Source of the DNA: Geothermobacter hydrogeniphilus
Lineage (GTDB): Bacteria > Desulfobacterota > Desulfuromonadia > Desulfuromonadales > Geothermobacteraceae
DNA: 64,000 nucleotides
Reading direction: 5' to 3'
NCBI RefSeq assembly: GCF_002093115.1
Contig: NZ_NAAD01000012.1
Coordinates: 62,001-126,000, forward strand
The notes under the pieces were generated by a model. It did not search any database, was not told where the DNA came from, and was given only the letters and a program-made list of their open reading frames with translations. A program made the position numbers and the translations under genes. Positions 1 to 8,324 of this stretch are shown here, piece after piece. The stretch's first letter is position 1. Every line of letters begins with the position of its first letter.

Positions 1-476
1 CGCTGCGCGACAACTGCCGGGTGGTGATGACCGGCTCCTTCTGCGAACAGCCGCCGCTGAACCTGATCAAGTCGATCGAGCTGGCCGGCTGCTACATCGT
101 CGACGACGATTTCATGCTGGTCAACCGCTGGCTGCTGCAGGAGGTGCCGACCGACGGCGACCCGCTCGCCAACCTCTGCCGGGCGTTTCTGCACCACAGC
201 GCCGAAACCGCCGCCAAGTACGAGGCCGACATGGAGAAGAAGGGCAGCTACCTGCTCGGCCTGATCGAGAAGCGCAACGCCGAGGGCGTGATCTTCGCCG
301 CACCGAGCTTCTGCGACCCGGCCCTGCTCGACCAGCCGATGATCGTCAGACGGGTGGCGGAGCGCAACATCCCCTACATCACCCTGCAGTACGCCGAGAA
401 TTCGGGGCAGATGCAGCCGATCCGCGAACAGGCCGGCACCTTTGCCGACTCGATCAAGTTATGGAGCGCCTCATGA
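1..476 (+). CDS. bcrC: Benzoyl-CoA reductase subunit C (5'-truncated by window edge)
   Basis: C-terminal ~158 residues of a 2-hydroxyacyl-CoA dehydratase D-component (HgdB/BcrC) family protein; the frame is open to the left edge, so the start lies outside the window. Complete family members are about 380-390 residues, so a bit under half is seen. Cysteines in SFCEQPP, AGCYIVDDDF and SFCDPALL are typical of this Fe-S family. With BcrB it should form the catalytic half that reduces the benzoyl-CoA ring. Its stop overlaps the bcrB start (ATGA at 473-476), indicating translational coupling. The order C-B-A-D and the close resemblance of the next gene to Thauera BcrB drive the subunit assignment. 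A closely related reductase acting on a substituted benzoyl-CoA cannot be excluded. Confidence 0.85.
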   Translation, partial: LRDNCRVVMTGSFCEQPPLNLIKSIELAGCYIVDDDFMLVNRWLLQEVPTDGDPLANLCRAFLHHSAETAAKYEADMEKKGSYLLGLIEKRNAEGVIFAAPSFCDPALLDQPMIVRRVAERNIPYITLQYAENSGQMQPIREQAGTFADSIKLWSAS

Positions 477-1780
477 GCCAGGACGTCGTCAAATCCCCCT
501 CGCAGCTCAAGCAGAAAGAGATGATCCGCCGCAACTACGACAAGATCACCAGCGGCGAGGTCAAGGTCTCCTCGACCTTCGTGCCGGGCAATCTCAACGA
601 ACTGCTGATGTGTTTCGATATCGCCAACAACCTGCCGGAGATCAACGCCATCCAGAACGGCATGCGCAAGAAGTCGGGCGAGATGATCGTCGAAGCCGAG
701 CGCAGCGGCCATTCCGAGGACGTCTGCACCTACGTCAAGGCCGACATCGGCATGATGGCCAAGGGCAACATCGCCCCCAACGGCAAGCCGATGCCGAATC
801 CCGACCTGCTGCTGCTCTCCTACACCGGCTGCTTCACCTTCATGAAGTGGTTCGAGCTGCTGCGCGAGGAGTACCGGTGCCCGACGGTGATGCTGCATGT
901 CCCCTACGCCGCCGACGGCCGACCGACCCGAAACATGCGCGACTATATCGTCAAGCAGCTCAAAGAAGAGGTCATCCCGACTCTGGAACAGGTCTCCGGA
1001 ATCAAGTTCGATATCGACCGGCTGCGCGAGTACCTGCGCAAGTCGGCCCGGGCCGAGGACGACCTGGTGTGGATGCTGGAGCAGGCCAAGCGCAAGCCCT
1101 CCCCCATCGACTGCTACTTCGGCGGGGTCTACTACATGGGCCCGATCTTCACCGCCTTCCGCGGCACCGACGACGCCATCGAGTACTACCGGCTGCTGCG
1201 TGCCGAGATCGAGCAGCGGATCGAACAGGGTCTGGGCGCCATGACCCCGGAAGGGGACATGCCGGAGGAGAAGTACCGGCTGGTGGTCGAGGGCCCGCCC
1301 AACTGGACCTCCTTCCGGGACTTCTGGAAGATGTTCTACGAGGAGGGCGCGGTGGTGGTGGCCAGCTCCTACACCAAGGTCGGCGGGGTCTATGACTACG
1401 ACGGCTTCCGCCACGACCCGGAACATCCCCTCGAGTCCCTGGCCGACTACTGCCTGGGGGTCTACACCAACCGCAACCTGCCGACCCGGGTGGACATGCT
1501 GGCCCGCAACGTCATCGAGTACGAGGCCGACGGCCTGCTGATCAACTCGATCAAGAGCTGCAACAGCTTCTCCGCCGGGCAGCTGGTGATGATGCGCGAG
1601 GTCGAGAAGCTGACCGGCAAGCCGGCCGCCTTCATCGAAACCGACCTGGTCGACCCGCGCTACTTCTCCGCGGCCAACGTCAAGAACCGCCTGGAGAGCT
1701 ATTTCCAGATGATCGACCAGAAACGCCGGGCCGGCGGCTCCGGACCTGCGACGCCGGCAACCATGAATAAAAGATCCTGA
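473..1780 (+). CDS. bcrB: Benzoyl-CoA reductase subunit B
   Basis: A 435-residue protein of the HgdA/BcrB family, the same size as Thauera BcrB (about 438). It reads as a close homologue: blocks such as STFVPGNLNELLMCFD, DVCTYVKADIGMM, LLSYTGCFTFMKWFELL and NSIKSCNSFSAGQL match the Thauera-type subunit as I recall it. It carries the substrate-binding and Fe-S function for ATP-driven two-electron reduction of benzoyl-CoA to the cyclic dienoyl-CoA. I chose the ATG at 473 over the in-frame ATG at 461 because 473 forms an ATGA overlap with the end of bcrC. bcrA follows after a 265-bp gap that holds a hairpin repeat. Function is confident at family level; the exact aromatic substrate is inferred. 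Confidence 0.93.
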   Translation: MSQDVVKSPSQLKQKEMIRRNYDKITSGEVKVSSTFVPGNLNELLMCFDIANNLPEINAIQNGMRKKSGEMIVEAERSGHSEDVCTYVKADIGMMAKGNIAPNGKPMPNPDLLLLSYTGCFTFMKWFELLREEYRCPTVMLHVPYAADGRPTRNMRDYIVKQLKEEVIPTLEQVSGIKFDIDRLREYLRKSARAEDDLVWMLEQAKRKPSPIDCYFGGVYYMGPIFTAFRGTDDAIEYYRLLRAEIEQRIEQGLGAMTPEGDMPEEKYRLVVEGPPNWTSFRDFWKMFYEEGAVVVASSYTKVGGVYDYDGFRHDPEHPLESLADYCLGVYTNRNLPTRVDMLARNVIEYEADGLLINSIKSCNSFSAGQLVMMREVEKLTGKPAAFIETDLVDPRYFSAANVKNRLESYFQMIDQKRRAGGSGPATPATMNKRS

Positions 1781-1808
1781 AGAACAGGCCCGAAACCTGA
1801 AGCGTCAG

Positions 1809-1980
1809 GCACCAAGAGAATCAAAACACATTTCAACGGAGAGGCGCAGAGAATGCAGAGATGGAGAGCAACCCAAAAGATCTTTGGTTCTCGTTTGCCC
1901 CTGAAAAGCCCCTGCGTCTCTCTGCGCGCTCTCCCTCTCTGCGCCTCTGCGTTAAAAGGATTCTTTTGGGCGACTTGGCG
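1809..1980. repeat. Intergenic long-hairpin repeat (AACGGAGAGGCGCAGAG family), copy 1
   Basis: Inverted halves: TTTCAACGGAGAGGCGCAGAG on the left and CTCTGCGCCTCTGCGTTAAA on the right (about 1831-1956), extended by an outer ACCAAGAGAATC / GGATTCTTTTGG pairing. It lies between bcrB and bcrA. Copies of the same family occur at 3352, 4378, 8153 and 27618, always between genes transcribed in the same direction. It can fold into a long stem and carries no ORF of its own. Confidence 0.75.
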
Positions 1981-2045
1981 GCAAGCAGTTTTTGTCGGGG
2001 ATACGGAACCGGCATTGACCAAGGGGCATCAATAAAGGACAGCTT

Positions 2046-3347
2046 ATGCGGACATTTATCGGAATTGATTTGGGTTCGACCACCACCAAGGCGGTGCTGA
2101 TGGACGAGAACCGCGAGATCCTCGGCCGCGGCATCACCAACTCCCGCTCCAACTACGATGTCGCCGCCGCGGTCACCAAGCAGGAGGCGAAGATCGCCGC
2201 CCGCTTCACCCTCTTCAAACAGCAGCTCGGCACGGCCGGCGGGGTGGAAGCGCTGCTCGAAGACCTGGAGCGGAATTTCCGCCTGGAGCAGTTCCTCGAC
2301 GAGTTGAAACAGCTCGAAGAAACCTGCGACGGCTACCTCGACCAGCCGCGTTTCCAGGAGAACAAAGCCGCCCTGCGTGAAGCCCTGGCACCGATCTTCC
2401 GCGCCATCGAGGCGGAAGCCCCGCAAATCTACGCCCGCGGCGCCGAACGCAAGTCGGACTTCTTCCGCGACCTGGCCGGGGCGCGTTTCATGAACATCGC
2501 CGGCAAGGTGGCCAAGGAGTCCGGCATCAGCTTCGAAACCCTGCTCAATATCTACGACAAGTCGATCATCGATGTCGAAAGCCTGGTCCCCGCCGACGAG
2601 GAGGTCGGCCGGCAGATGCTCAAAGGGCTGGCGCGGGCGCTGCAGGACGCGAGCGACGTGACGATCAGCGAAACCGAGGCCCGGACAGCCCTGGAGAAAG
2701 TACTGGCCATCGAGCTGGAGGAGACCTACGTGGTCGGCACCGGTTACGGCCGCATCCGCCTGCCCTTCCCCAAGGAGCATATCCGCTCCGAAATCCTCTG
2801 TCACGGCCTCGGCGCCCACATGATGTTCCCGGAGACCCGCACGGTACTCGACATCGGCGGCCAGGACACCAAGGGCATCCAGGTGGACGAGAACGGCATT
2901 GTCACCAACTTCCAGATGAACGACCGCTGCGCGGCCGGCTGTGGCCGCTATCTCGGCTACATCGCCGACGAGATGAACATCGGCCTGCACGAACTCGGCC
3001 CAATAGCCATGAAGGCGACCCGGGCTCTGCGGATCAACTCCACCTGCACCGTCTTCGCCGGCGCCGAACTGCGCGACCGCCTGTCCCTCGGCGAGGACCG
3101 CGCCGAGATCCTTGCCGGCCTGCACCGCTCGATCATCCTCCGCGCCATGTCGATCCTCTCCCGCGCCGGCGGAGTGCACGACCAGTTCACCTTCACCGGC
3201 GGCGTGGCCAAGAACCAGGCCGCGGTGCGGGAACTGCGCAAACTGGTGCAGGAGAACTACGGCGACGTCACCATCAACATCAGCGCCGCGTCAATCTACA
3301 CCGGCGCCCTCGGCGGAGCGAGCTTCGCCCACCGGGCGGTGAACTGA
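2046..3347 (+). CDS. bcrA: Benzoyl-CoA reductase subunit A (ATPase/activase half)
   Basis: A 433-residue ASKHA-fold ATPase (BcrA/BadF/BzdN/HgdC family). The phosphate-binding loop [15 protein letters not shown] is at residues ~5-19. An insertion of roughly 180 residues (~40-225) separates it from the second half, as in the long Thauera-type BcrA. Later come [13 protein letters not shown] (~275-290), the cysteine motif DRCAAGCGR (~295-302) and [13 protein letters not shown] (~338-350); the two cysteine regions provide ligands for the [4Fe-4S] cluster shared with BcrD. It couples ATP hydrolysis to electron transfer from ferredoxin to the BcrBC active site. The start has a good AGGAC site just upstream. 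Length and the insertion argue for BcrA rather than the short HgdC type. Confidence 0.92.
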   Translation: MRTFIGIDLGSTTTKAVLMDENREILGRGITNSRSNYDVAAAVTKQEAKIAARFTLFKQQLGTAGGVEALLEDLERNFRLEQFLDELKQLEETCDGYLDQPRFQENKAALREALAPIFRAIEAEAPQIYARGAERKSDFFRDLAGARFMNIAGKVAKESGISFETLLNIYDKSIIDVESLVPADEEVGRQMLKGLARALQDASDVTISETEARTALEKVLAIELEETYVVGTGYGRIRLPFPKEHIRSEILCHGLGAHMMFPETRTVLDIGGQDTKGIQVDENGIVTNFQMNDRCAAGCGRYLGYIADEMNIGLHELGPIAMKATRALRINSTCTVFAGAELRDRLSLGEDRAEILAGLHRSIILRAMSILSRAGGVHDQFTFTGGVAKNQAAVRELRKLVQENYGDVTINISAASIYTGALGGASFAHRAVN

Positions 3348-3351
3348 AAAC

Positions 3352-3467
3352 TTTAACGGAGAGGCGCAGAGTTGCAGAGATCGCTGAGACAAGCAAAAAC
3401 GGTTCAACCTGAAAACCGGCAACGACTTTTCTCTCCGTCTCCGCCCCTCTCCGTCTCTGCGTTGAAA
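3352..3467. repeat. Intergenic hairpin repeat (AACGGAGAG family), copy 2
   Basis: TTTAACGGAGAGGCGCAGAG at the left end and CTCCGTCTCTGCGTTGAAA at the right end are inverted relative to each other. It fills the gap between bcrA and bcrD. A hairpin here could tune the bcrA/bcrD ratio or protect mRNA ends, but nothing in the sequence shows which. Confidence 0.7.
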
Positions 3468-3505
3468 AACCTGACGGTGGCAACACCGTTTCAAGGAGAA
3501 CCGGC

Positions 3506-4348
3506 ATGACCACCACCATCGGCATCGACGTCGGCTCCGGCGTCATCAAGACCGTTCTATTCCAGACGGAAGGCGACGACCACCGCTGGCTCGCCCGACG
3601 CGACCTGCGCATCCGCCAGAACGACCGCTTCGAGCTGATCGCCGAATCGGTGGCGGCGGTGCTCGCCGAAACCGGCCTGGACCGTGAAGCCGTCGACTAC
3701 ATCGCCACCACCGGCGAGGGAGAGAACGTCAGGGACGCGACCGGGCACTTCTACTCCATGACCACCCACGCCCGGGGCGCCATCTACCTCAACCCCGAGG
3801 CCCGGGCGGTGCTCGATATCGGCGCCCTCAACGGCCGGGCGATCCGCATCGACGCCCAGGGCAAGGTGCTCAACTACCGGATGACCAGCCAGTGCGCCTC
3901 CGGCTCCGGGCAGTTCCTGGAAAACATCTCCCGCTACCTGGGAATCTCGCAGGATGAAATCGGCGAGCTGTCGCAGCAGTCGACCAACCCGGAAAAGGTC
4001 AGCGGCATCTGCGCGGTGCTGGCCGAAACCGATGTCATCAACATGGTCTCCCGCTCGATTCCGCCGAGCGACATCCTGCGCGGCATCCACGAATCGATGG
4101 CCGGGCGGCTGATCAAGCTGCTCAAGGCGATCGGCGTGGTCCAGGGGGTGGTGATGATGACCGGCGGCCTGGGCCTCGACTCCGGGCTGGTCAAGGCGAT
4201 GCAGGACGGCATGGACGAGCAGAAGATGGCCACCCGCATCGCCACCCACCCCGATTCGCTCTATGCCGGCGCCATCGGCGCGGCAATCTGGGGTGCCTTC
4301 CGCTACCGCAAGCTGAAGGAAAAGGGGCAACTGCCGAAGGCATCCTGA
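3506..4348 (+). CDS. bcrD: Benzoyl-CoA reductase subunit D (ATPase)
   Basis: A 280-residue ASKHA ATPase, matching the roughly 280 residues of Thauera BcrD. Visible motifs: GIDVGSGVIKTVLF (~5-18), TGEGENV (~71-77), DIGALNGRAIRID (~100-112), cluster cysteines in SQCASGSG (~128-135) and GICAVLAETDV (~166-176), and the nucleotide-binding MTGGLGLDSG (~215-224). It forms the ATP-hydrolysing electron-activation heterodimer with BcrA. AAGGAGAA lies about 10 bp before the ATG. This completes the CBAD order; no dedicated ferredoxin or dienoyl-CoA hydratase gene is visible after it within the window. Confidence 0.92.
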   Translation: MTTTIGIDVGSGVIKTVLFQTEGDDHRWLARRDLRIRQNDRFELIAESVAAVLAETGLDREAVDYIATTGEGENVRDATGHFYSMTTHARGAIYLNPEARAVLDIGALNGRAIRIDAQGKVLNYRMTSQCASGSGQFLENISRYLGISQDEIGELSQQSTNPEKVSGICAVLAETDVINMVSRSIPPSDILRGIHESMAGRLIKLLKAIGVVQGVVMMTGGLGLDSGLVKAMQDGMDEQKMATRIATHPDSLYAGAIGAAIWGAFRYRKLKEKGQLPKAS

Positions 4349-4377
4349 GCCGCGATACTATTTATGAAAATCTCCCG

Positions 4378-4563
4378 CCGCCAAAACGCCAGGAGCACCA
4401 AAAGATTCAAAACCGATTTAACGGAGAGGCGGGGAGGAGCAGAGCCAGAGAGAGAATCTTATGGGTTCAAAACCAAAAACTGCTTTTGGTTTTCTCTGCG
4501 TTCTCTCCCCCTCTGCGGCTCTCCGTTAAAAAAGGTTTTCTTGGCGTTCCTGGCGCCCTGGCG
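4378..4563. repeat. Intergenic long-hairpin repeat, copy 3 (extended form)
   Basis: Nested inverted repeats: outer CGCCAGGAGCACCAAAAG with TTTTCTTGGCGTTCCTGGCG, inner TTTAACGGAGAGGCGGG with CCCTCTGCGGCTCTCCGTTAAA. It occupies nearly the whole gap between bcrD and the GNAT gene. It shows that the AACGGAGAG family and the CCACCAAGACACCAAGG family (49441, 50947) share an outer arm. Confidence 0.7.
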
Positions 4564-4598
4564 ACCAACCCTGGCCTGAAAAACCGGAGGAACGACAG

Positions 4599-5582
4599 AT
4601 GAGTCAGCTGACATTTCGATCACTCCATCCTGATGACCTGGACGCTGTCTGCGACATCGACAGCCGCATCGTCGGCCGCTCCCGGCGCGGTTTTTACGAA
4701 AAGCGCCTGACCGTCGCCACGGCGTCACCGGAGACTTTCATCACCAGTGCGGCGTTGCGGAACGACCGGCTGTGCGGTTTCGCCTTCGTCCGGCTGCAGG
4801 AAGGGGAATACGGGCAGGCCGGCAGGCTGGCTATCCTCGATGTCATTGGTGTTGACCCGGAGTCCCAGGGGAAGGGCATCGGCAGCGCGGTGCTGACCGC
4901 GATCGAACAGCGGATGCGGAAACAGCAGGTGAAACAGCTGCGCACCGAAGTCGACTGGAACGATCACGGCATGACCCGCTTCTTCTCCACCTCCGGGTTC
5001 AGCCTGGCGGCGGGCCGGATCCTGGAACGCGACACCTCGCCGCTGGCCGAACCGGTCGCCGAGATGACCAGCGTCCGGATGGACGGCCAGTGGCGGGTCC
5101 ACAGCGGCCCCGGAGGCAACGACTACGACACCCTCAGCCGCGACCGGGTGCTGACCCGCTCACTGCAGGAGGCCGACCTTAATGACGTGGTGCGCATCGA
5201 CCGCAAGCTGACCGGCCGTGACCGCGGCGACTATTATCAAACCAAATTTCGTGAAATGCTGGTAGAATCGGGAATCCGGGTCTCCCTGGTCGCCGAGCGC
5301 GACGGGATCATCACCGGGTTCGTCATGGCCCGGGTCGATTATGGTGAATTCGGCCGCGCCAGCCAGACGGCGACCCTCGACACCATCGGCGTACATCCGG
5401 CGGAGAAGGGCAGCGGCATCGGCCGGGCGCTGCTCTCCCAGCTGCTGAACAACCTTGCCACCCTGCAGGTCGAGGCGCTGCGAACCCAGGTCGCCTGGGA
5501 GGAGTACGAGCTGCGGCGGTTCCTGCAGCGTTGCGGGTTCAACCCGTCCCAGCGCCTGCTGCTGGGCAAAACGATCACTTGA
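4599..5582 (+). CDS. Tandem GNAT-family N-acetyltransferase
   Basis: A 327-residue protein made of two GNAT domains. The first (about 3-145) has the acetyl-CoA loop in VDPESQGKGIGSAVL; the second (about 185-325) has the matching VHPAEKGSGIGRALL. Both halves share the order R(S/E)AD..DL..V..ID and end with TEVDWNDHGMTRFF / TQVAWEEYELRRFL, so the gene looks like an internal duplication. Acyl acceptor is unknown. Placement directly after bcrCBAD makes a role in lysine acetylation control of CoA ligases conceivable, but that is speculation. The start is preceded by CCGGAGGA. Confidence 0.85.
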   Translation: MSQLTFRSLHPDDLDAVCDIDSRIVGRSRRGFYEKRLTVATASPETFITSAALRNDRLCGFAFVRLQEGEYGQAGRLAILDVIGVDPESQGKGIGSAVLTAIEQRMRKQQVKQLRTEVDWNDHGMTRFFSTSGFSLAAGRILERDTSPLAEPVAEMTSVRMDGQWRVHSGPGGNDYDTLSRDRVLTRSLQEADLNDVVRIDRKLTGRDRGDYYQTKFREMLVESGIRVSLVAERDGIITGFVMARVDYGEFGRASQTATLDTIGVHPAEKGSGIGRALLSQLLNNLATLQVEALRTQVAWEEYELRRFLQRCGFNPSQRLLLGKTIT

Positions 5583-5607
5583 ATCAGCTCGCCGCTGATC
5601 TGTTATT

Positions 5608-5769
5608 CCTGAATCAGTGGGTTTCTGTTGGATGGAGAGTGCAAGTGCTTGGTCTGAATGAGATTTCCAAAAATCTAAAGCGCACCCATAGGTTCGTCGG
5701 TGATTTTTGGGAACCTCAGGCAGGTCAATGACTTGTGCTATCCGCCGACGAGAAGCTCACTGATTCAGG
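5608..5769 (+). mobile_element. 162-bp palindromic MITE-like element, copy 1
   Basis: Ends CCTGAATCAGTGGG and CTCACTGATTCAGG are terminal inverted repeats, and the two halves pair over nearly the whole length. The element is flanked by TTATT on both sides (5603-5607 and 5770-5774), a probable target-site duplication. It has no ORF. Other copies with the same 162-bp length are at 17753, 26596 (inverted) and 48018. A shared internal core reads CGCACCCATAGGTTCG. Confidence 0.85.
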
Positions 5770-5791
5770 TTATTCCAACAGGGAGAAACTC

Positions 5792-6220
5792 ATGCTCACT
5801 CAGAAGATACTGGTTCCGCTGGATCAATCCTCCATTTCGGCCCGCACGGTTGAAGGGCTGATCGCCCTCAGGCAACACCTCACCCCGCCGCTGGTCCTGC
5901 TGCACGTCCTCGACCTGGAGCGGCTGGCGGTCAGGGGCTTTCCGGAAAAAAGCTACGCGGAATTCGCCGCCCGCGTCCACCGGGAAGCCGAACAGTTCAT
6001 TGCCAAGCAGGAACAGCGTTTTATAAAGGCCGGGCTCGCCGTTGAAACCCTGCTCAAGGAAGGGGAAGTGCTGGAAACCATCTGCAAGCTCGCCGACAGC
6101 GGCGACTATGAACTGCTCGCCATCGGCCGCAACCCGGTGAGCGAATTGCGGGACCTGCTGTTCGGCCAGGTTGCAAACAGTGTTATTCATAAGGTAAAGT
6201 GTCCGGTACTGGTTCTTTGA
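5792..6220 (+). CDS. Universal stress protein (UspA family)
   Basis: A 142-residue single-domain Usp protein. It starts TQKILVPLDQSSISART, the usual beta1 and nucleotide-loop region, and ends AIGRNPVSELRDLLFGQVANSVIHKVKCPVLVL, close to the G-x2-G-x9-G(S/T) ATP-binding signature but with N for the first glycine position. It may therefore bind nucleotide weakly or not at all. I use the ATG at 5792 (GGGAG upstream) rather than the in-frame ATG inside the preceding MITE. Role in stress survival is only known at family level. Confidence 0.88.
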   Translation: MLTQKILVPLDQSSISARTVEGLIALRQHLTPPLVLLHVLDLERLAVRGFPEKSYAEFAARVHREAEQFIAKQEQRFIKAGLAVETLLKEGEVLETICKLADSGDYELLAIGRNPVSELRDLLFGQVANSVIHKVKCPVLVL

Positions 6221-6240
6221 ACCGGCAACCGGTCAACGGA

Positions 6241-6261
6241 GGGGCTGCCCCGGGCAGCCCC
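6241..6261 (+). terminator. GC-rich hairpin after usp gene
   Basis: GGGGCTGCCC and GGGCAGCCCC are perfect inverted arms separated by one base, 20 bp after the usp stop. No T-tract follows, so it may be a weak or factor-dependent terminator or an mRNA end stabiliser. Confidence 0.45.
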
Positions 6262-6387
6262 CTGGCATCCGTTCCCACCTGACACGGGTGAACAGACCCG
6301 GTGCGACCGGTATCCTGCAATGGGTGCGTCGCGGAATCCAGCAGATTCTTTCGGCGCCTTCTTGTCCATCCCGAAGGGAGGACCCTG

Positions 6388-8115
6388 ATGTCAGCACTCC
6401 CCGCCGGAGGCGAGTTCCTGCTCCGCCCGCCCGCTATCGCCCCCTTCGTTCCGGAGGATTTCACCTCGGAACAACGGCAGATCGCCGCCACCACCGAAGC
6501 CTTCATCAACAACGAGATCCTCCCCGACCTCGACCGGCTGGAACAGCAGGACTTCGAGCTGTTGCGCGAGAAGCTGTGCCGCTGCGCCGAACTCGGCCTG
6601 TTCCTGGTCGACATCCCGGAAGAGTACGGCGGACTGGAACTCGACAAAGCGACCAGCATGCTGGTGGCGGAAACCATCGGTCCGAGCGGCTCCTTCGCCA
6701 TCACCTCCAGCGGCCAGACCGGCATCGGCTCGCTCCCCCTGGTCTATTACGGCACCGCGGAGCAGAAACAGAAATACCTGGAGAAGCTGACCAGCGGCGC
6801 ATGGATCGGCGCCTACTGCCTGACCGAGCCCGACTGCGGCAGCGACCCCTTGAGCGCCCGCGCCACCGCCGTCCTCTCCGAAGACGGCTCCTGCTACATC
6901 CTCAACGGCGTCAAGCAGTTCATCACCAACGCCGCCTTCGCCAACCTGTTCACCGTCTTCGCCAAGATCGACGGCCGACAGTTTTCGGCCTTCCTGGTGG
7001 AACGACAGACGGCCGGGCTCTCCATCGGCAGGGAAGAACAGAAGATGGGGCTGAAAGGAACCTCGACCGCCCAGGTCATCCTGGAGAATGTCCGGGTTCC
7101 GGTCGGCAACCTGCTCGGCGAGGCCGGCAAGGGGCACAAGATCGCCTTCAACGTGCTCAACATCGGCCGCCTGAAACTGGCCGCCACCGTGGTCGGCGCC
7201 GCCAAGGGCGCCCTGGCCGAGGCCGCCGGCTACGCCGGGGAGCGCAAGCAGTTCGGCCGGCGGCTGATCGAATTCGGCGCCATCGGCGAGAAACTGGCCG
7301 ACATGAGCGCCGCCCTGTTTGCCGCCGAATCGGTCCTCTACCGGGTCGCCGGCCTGCTCGATGCGCGCATCGCGGCCCTCGACCGCGGCGGTGACGACTA
7401 TTACCAGCGCTACCAGCAGGCGATCGAGGAATACGCCGGGGAATGCGCCATCGCCAAGGTCTTCTGCAGCGAGACCCTGGCCCAGGTCGCCGATGAGGCG
7501 CTGCAGATTCACGGCGGCTACGGCTATATCCGCGACTACCCGGTGGAGCGTTTCTACCGGGATCAGCGCATCAACCGGATTTTTGAAGGCACCAACGAAA
7601 TCAACCGGATGCTGATTCCGACCCTGCTGCTGCGGCGGGCGGACGAGGGAAGGCTGGACCTCTGGCCGCGGGCGCAGGCCGTCAAGGACGCATGGGATTC
7701 CGACAAACGGGAGGAAACCGGACAGGAACTCCTCACGAACGTCAGGACGCTCTACCTGCTGTTGCTCGCATCGGTTCGAGAGCGGCGCGGGGAACAGGAG
7801 ATCCTGCTGGCGCTGGGAGACATGGCCATCGACATTTTCGCCCTTGAAAGTTCCCTACTCCGGGTTCGCCGGGCCGGCGCGGGCGCCAGCGCGCAAAAGC
7901 GCTCACTGCTGGAAGCGGCCGCCGTCATCAACCACTTCGAAATTGCCGGCCGCCTCCGCCAGAGCGCCCTGCGCCTCAACGCCTACGGCAGCGACGACCC
8001 GGAAATGTTGCCGGGACAGATCGAACGGCTCTGCCGCTGCCCGGGTACGGGCCTGCTGGCCGCCAAACGGAGCCTCGCCGCGGCAACCGGCGAAGCGGGG
8101 GGCTATCTGTTCTGA
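6388..8115 (+). CDS. Acyl-CoA dehydrogenase, long form with C-terminal extension
   Basis: A 575-residue flavoprotein. The ACAD core occupies about residues 25-420: FAD/substrate region YCLTEPDCGSDPLSARA (~151-167), KQFGRRLIEFGAIGEKLADM (~290-309) and the catalytic glutamate in RDQRINRIFEGTNEINRM (~391-408). About 150 extra residues follow, as in very-long-chain and some aryl-propanoyl ACADs. It oxidises an acyl-CoA to the 2,3-enoyl-CoA with ETF as acceptor. It is followed directly by a feruloyl-CoA-synthase-like gene, so a phenylpropanoyl-CoA substrate is plausible but not shown. The start at 6388 has GGGAGGA upstream; the in-frame ATG at 6301 lacks one. Confidence 0.88.
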   Translation: MSALPAGGEFLLRPPAIAPFVPEDFTSEQRQIAATTEAFINNEILPDLDRLEQQDFELLREKLCRCAELGLFLVDIPEEYGGLELDKATSMLVAETIGPSGSFAITSSGQTGIGSLPLVYYGTAEQKQKYLEKLTSGAWIGAYCLTEPDCGSDPLSARATAVLSEDGSCYILNGVKQFITNAAFANLFTVFAKIDGRQFSAFLVERQTAGLSIGREEQKMGLKGTSTAQVILENVRVPVGNLLGEAGKGHKIAFNVLNIGRLKLAATVVGAAKGALAEAAGYAGERKQFGRRLIEFGAIGEKLADMSAALFAAESVLYRVAGLLDARIAALDRGGDDYYQRYQQAIEEYAGECAIAKVFCSETLAQVADEALQIHGGYGYIRDYPVERFYRDQRINRIFEGTNEINRMLIPTLLLRRADEGRLDLWPRAQAVKDAWDSDKREETGQELLTNVRTLYLLLLASVRERRGEQEILLALGDMAIDIFALESSLLRVRRAGAGASAQKRSLLEAAAVINHFEIAGRLRQSALRLNAYGSDDPEMLPGQIERLCRCPGTGLLAAKRSLAAATGEAGGYLF

Positions 8116-8152
8116 GTTGAAAAAGTATGATTCCAAGATACCGTGAAAACCT

Positions 8153-8270
8153 TTTTAACGGAGAGACGCTGAGGAGGAGAGAACGCGGAGTCAAATCTTT
8201 AACCTGAATCAAGGTTTAACCCCAAAAAGATTTTCTCTCTGTCTCTGCCCCTCTCCGCCTCAGCGTTAAA
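8153..8270. repeat. Intergenic hairpin repeat (AACGGAGAG family), copy 4
   Basis: TTTTTAACGGAGAGACGCTGAGG on the left is inverted relative to CCTCTCCGCCTCAGCGTTAAA on the right; it spans most of the gap between the acyl-CoA dehydrogenase and the ligase. The GACGCTGAGG/CCTCAGCG pair differs from copies 1-3 on both arms, i.e. compensatory changes that keep pairing. Confidence 0.7.
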
Positions 8271-8324
8271 TCGTTTTTGACCCTTTTGGCGTCTTTTATA
8301 TTTTTACCCCGCAGGAGGTCCGCC

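Noticed and set aside
1833-3179. Long minus-strand ORF (448 codons) opposite bcrA
   Set aside because: Shadow of a GC-rich gene; no recognisable domain, low-complexity composition, and bcrA is certain on the plus strand.
5531-5731. Short ORF running through the MITE copy 1
   Set aside because: It is created by the repeat; the other copies do not keep the frame open, so it is not conserved as a protein.
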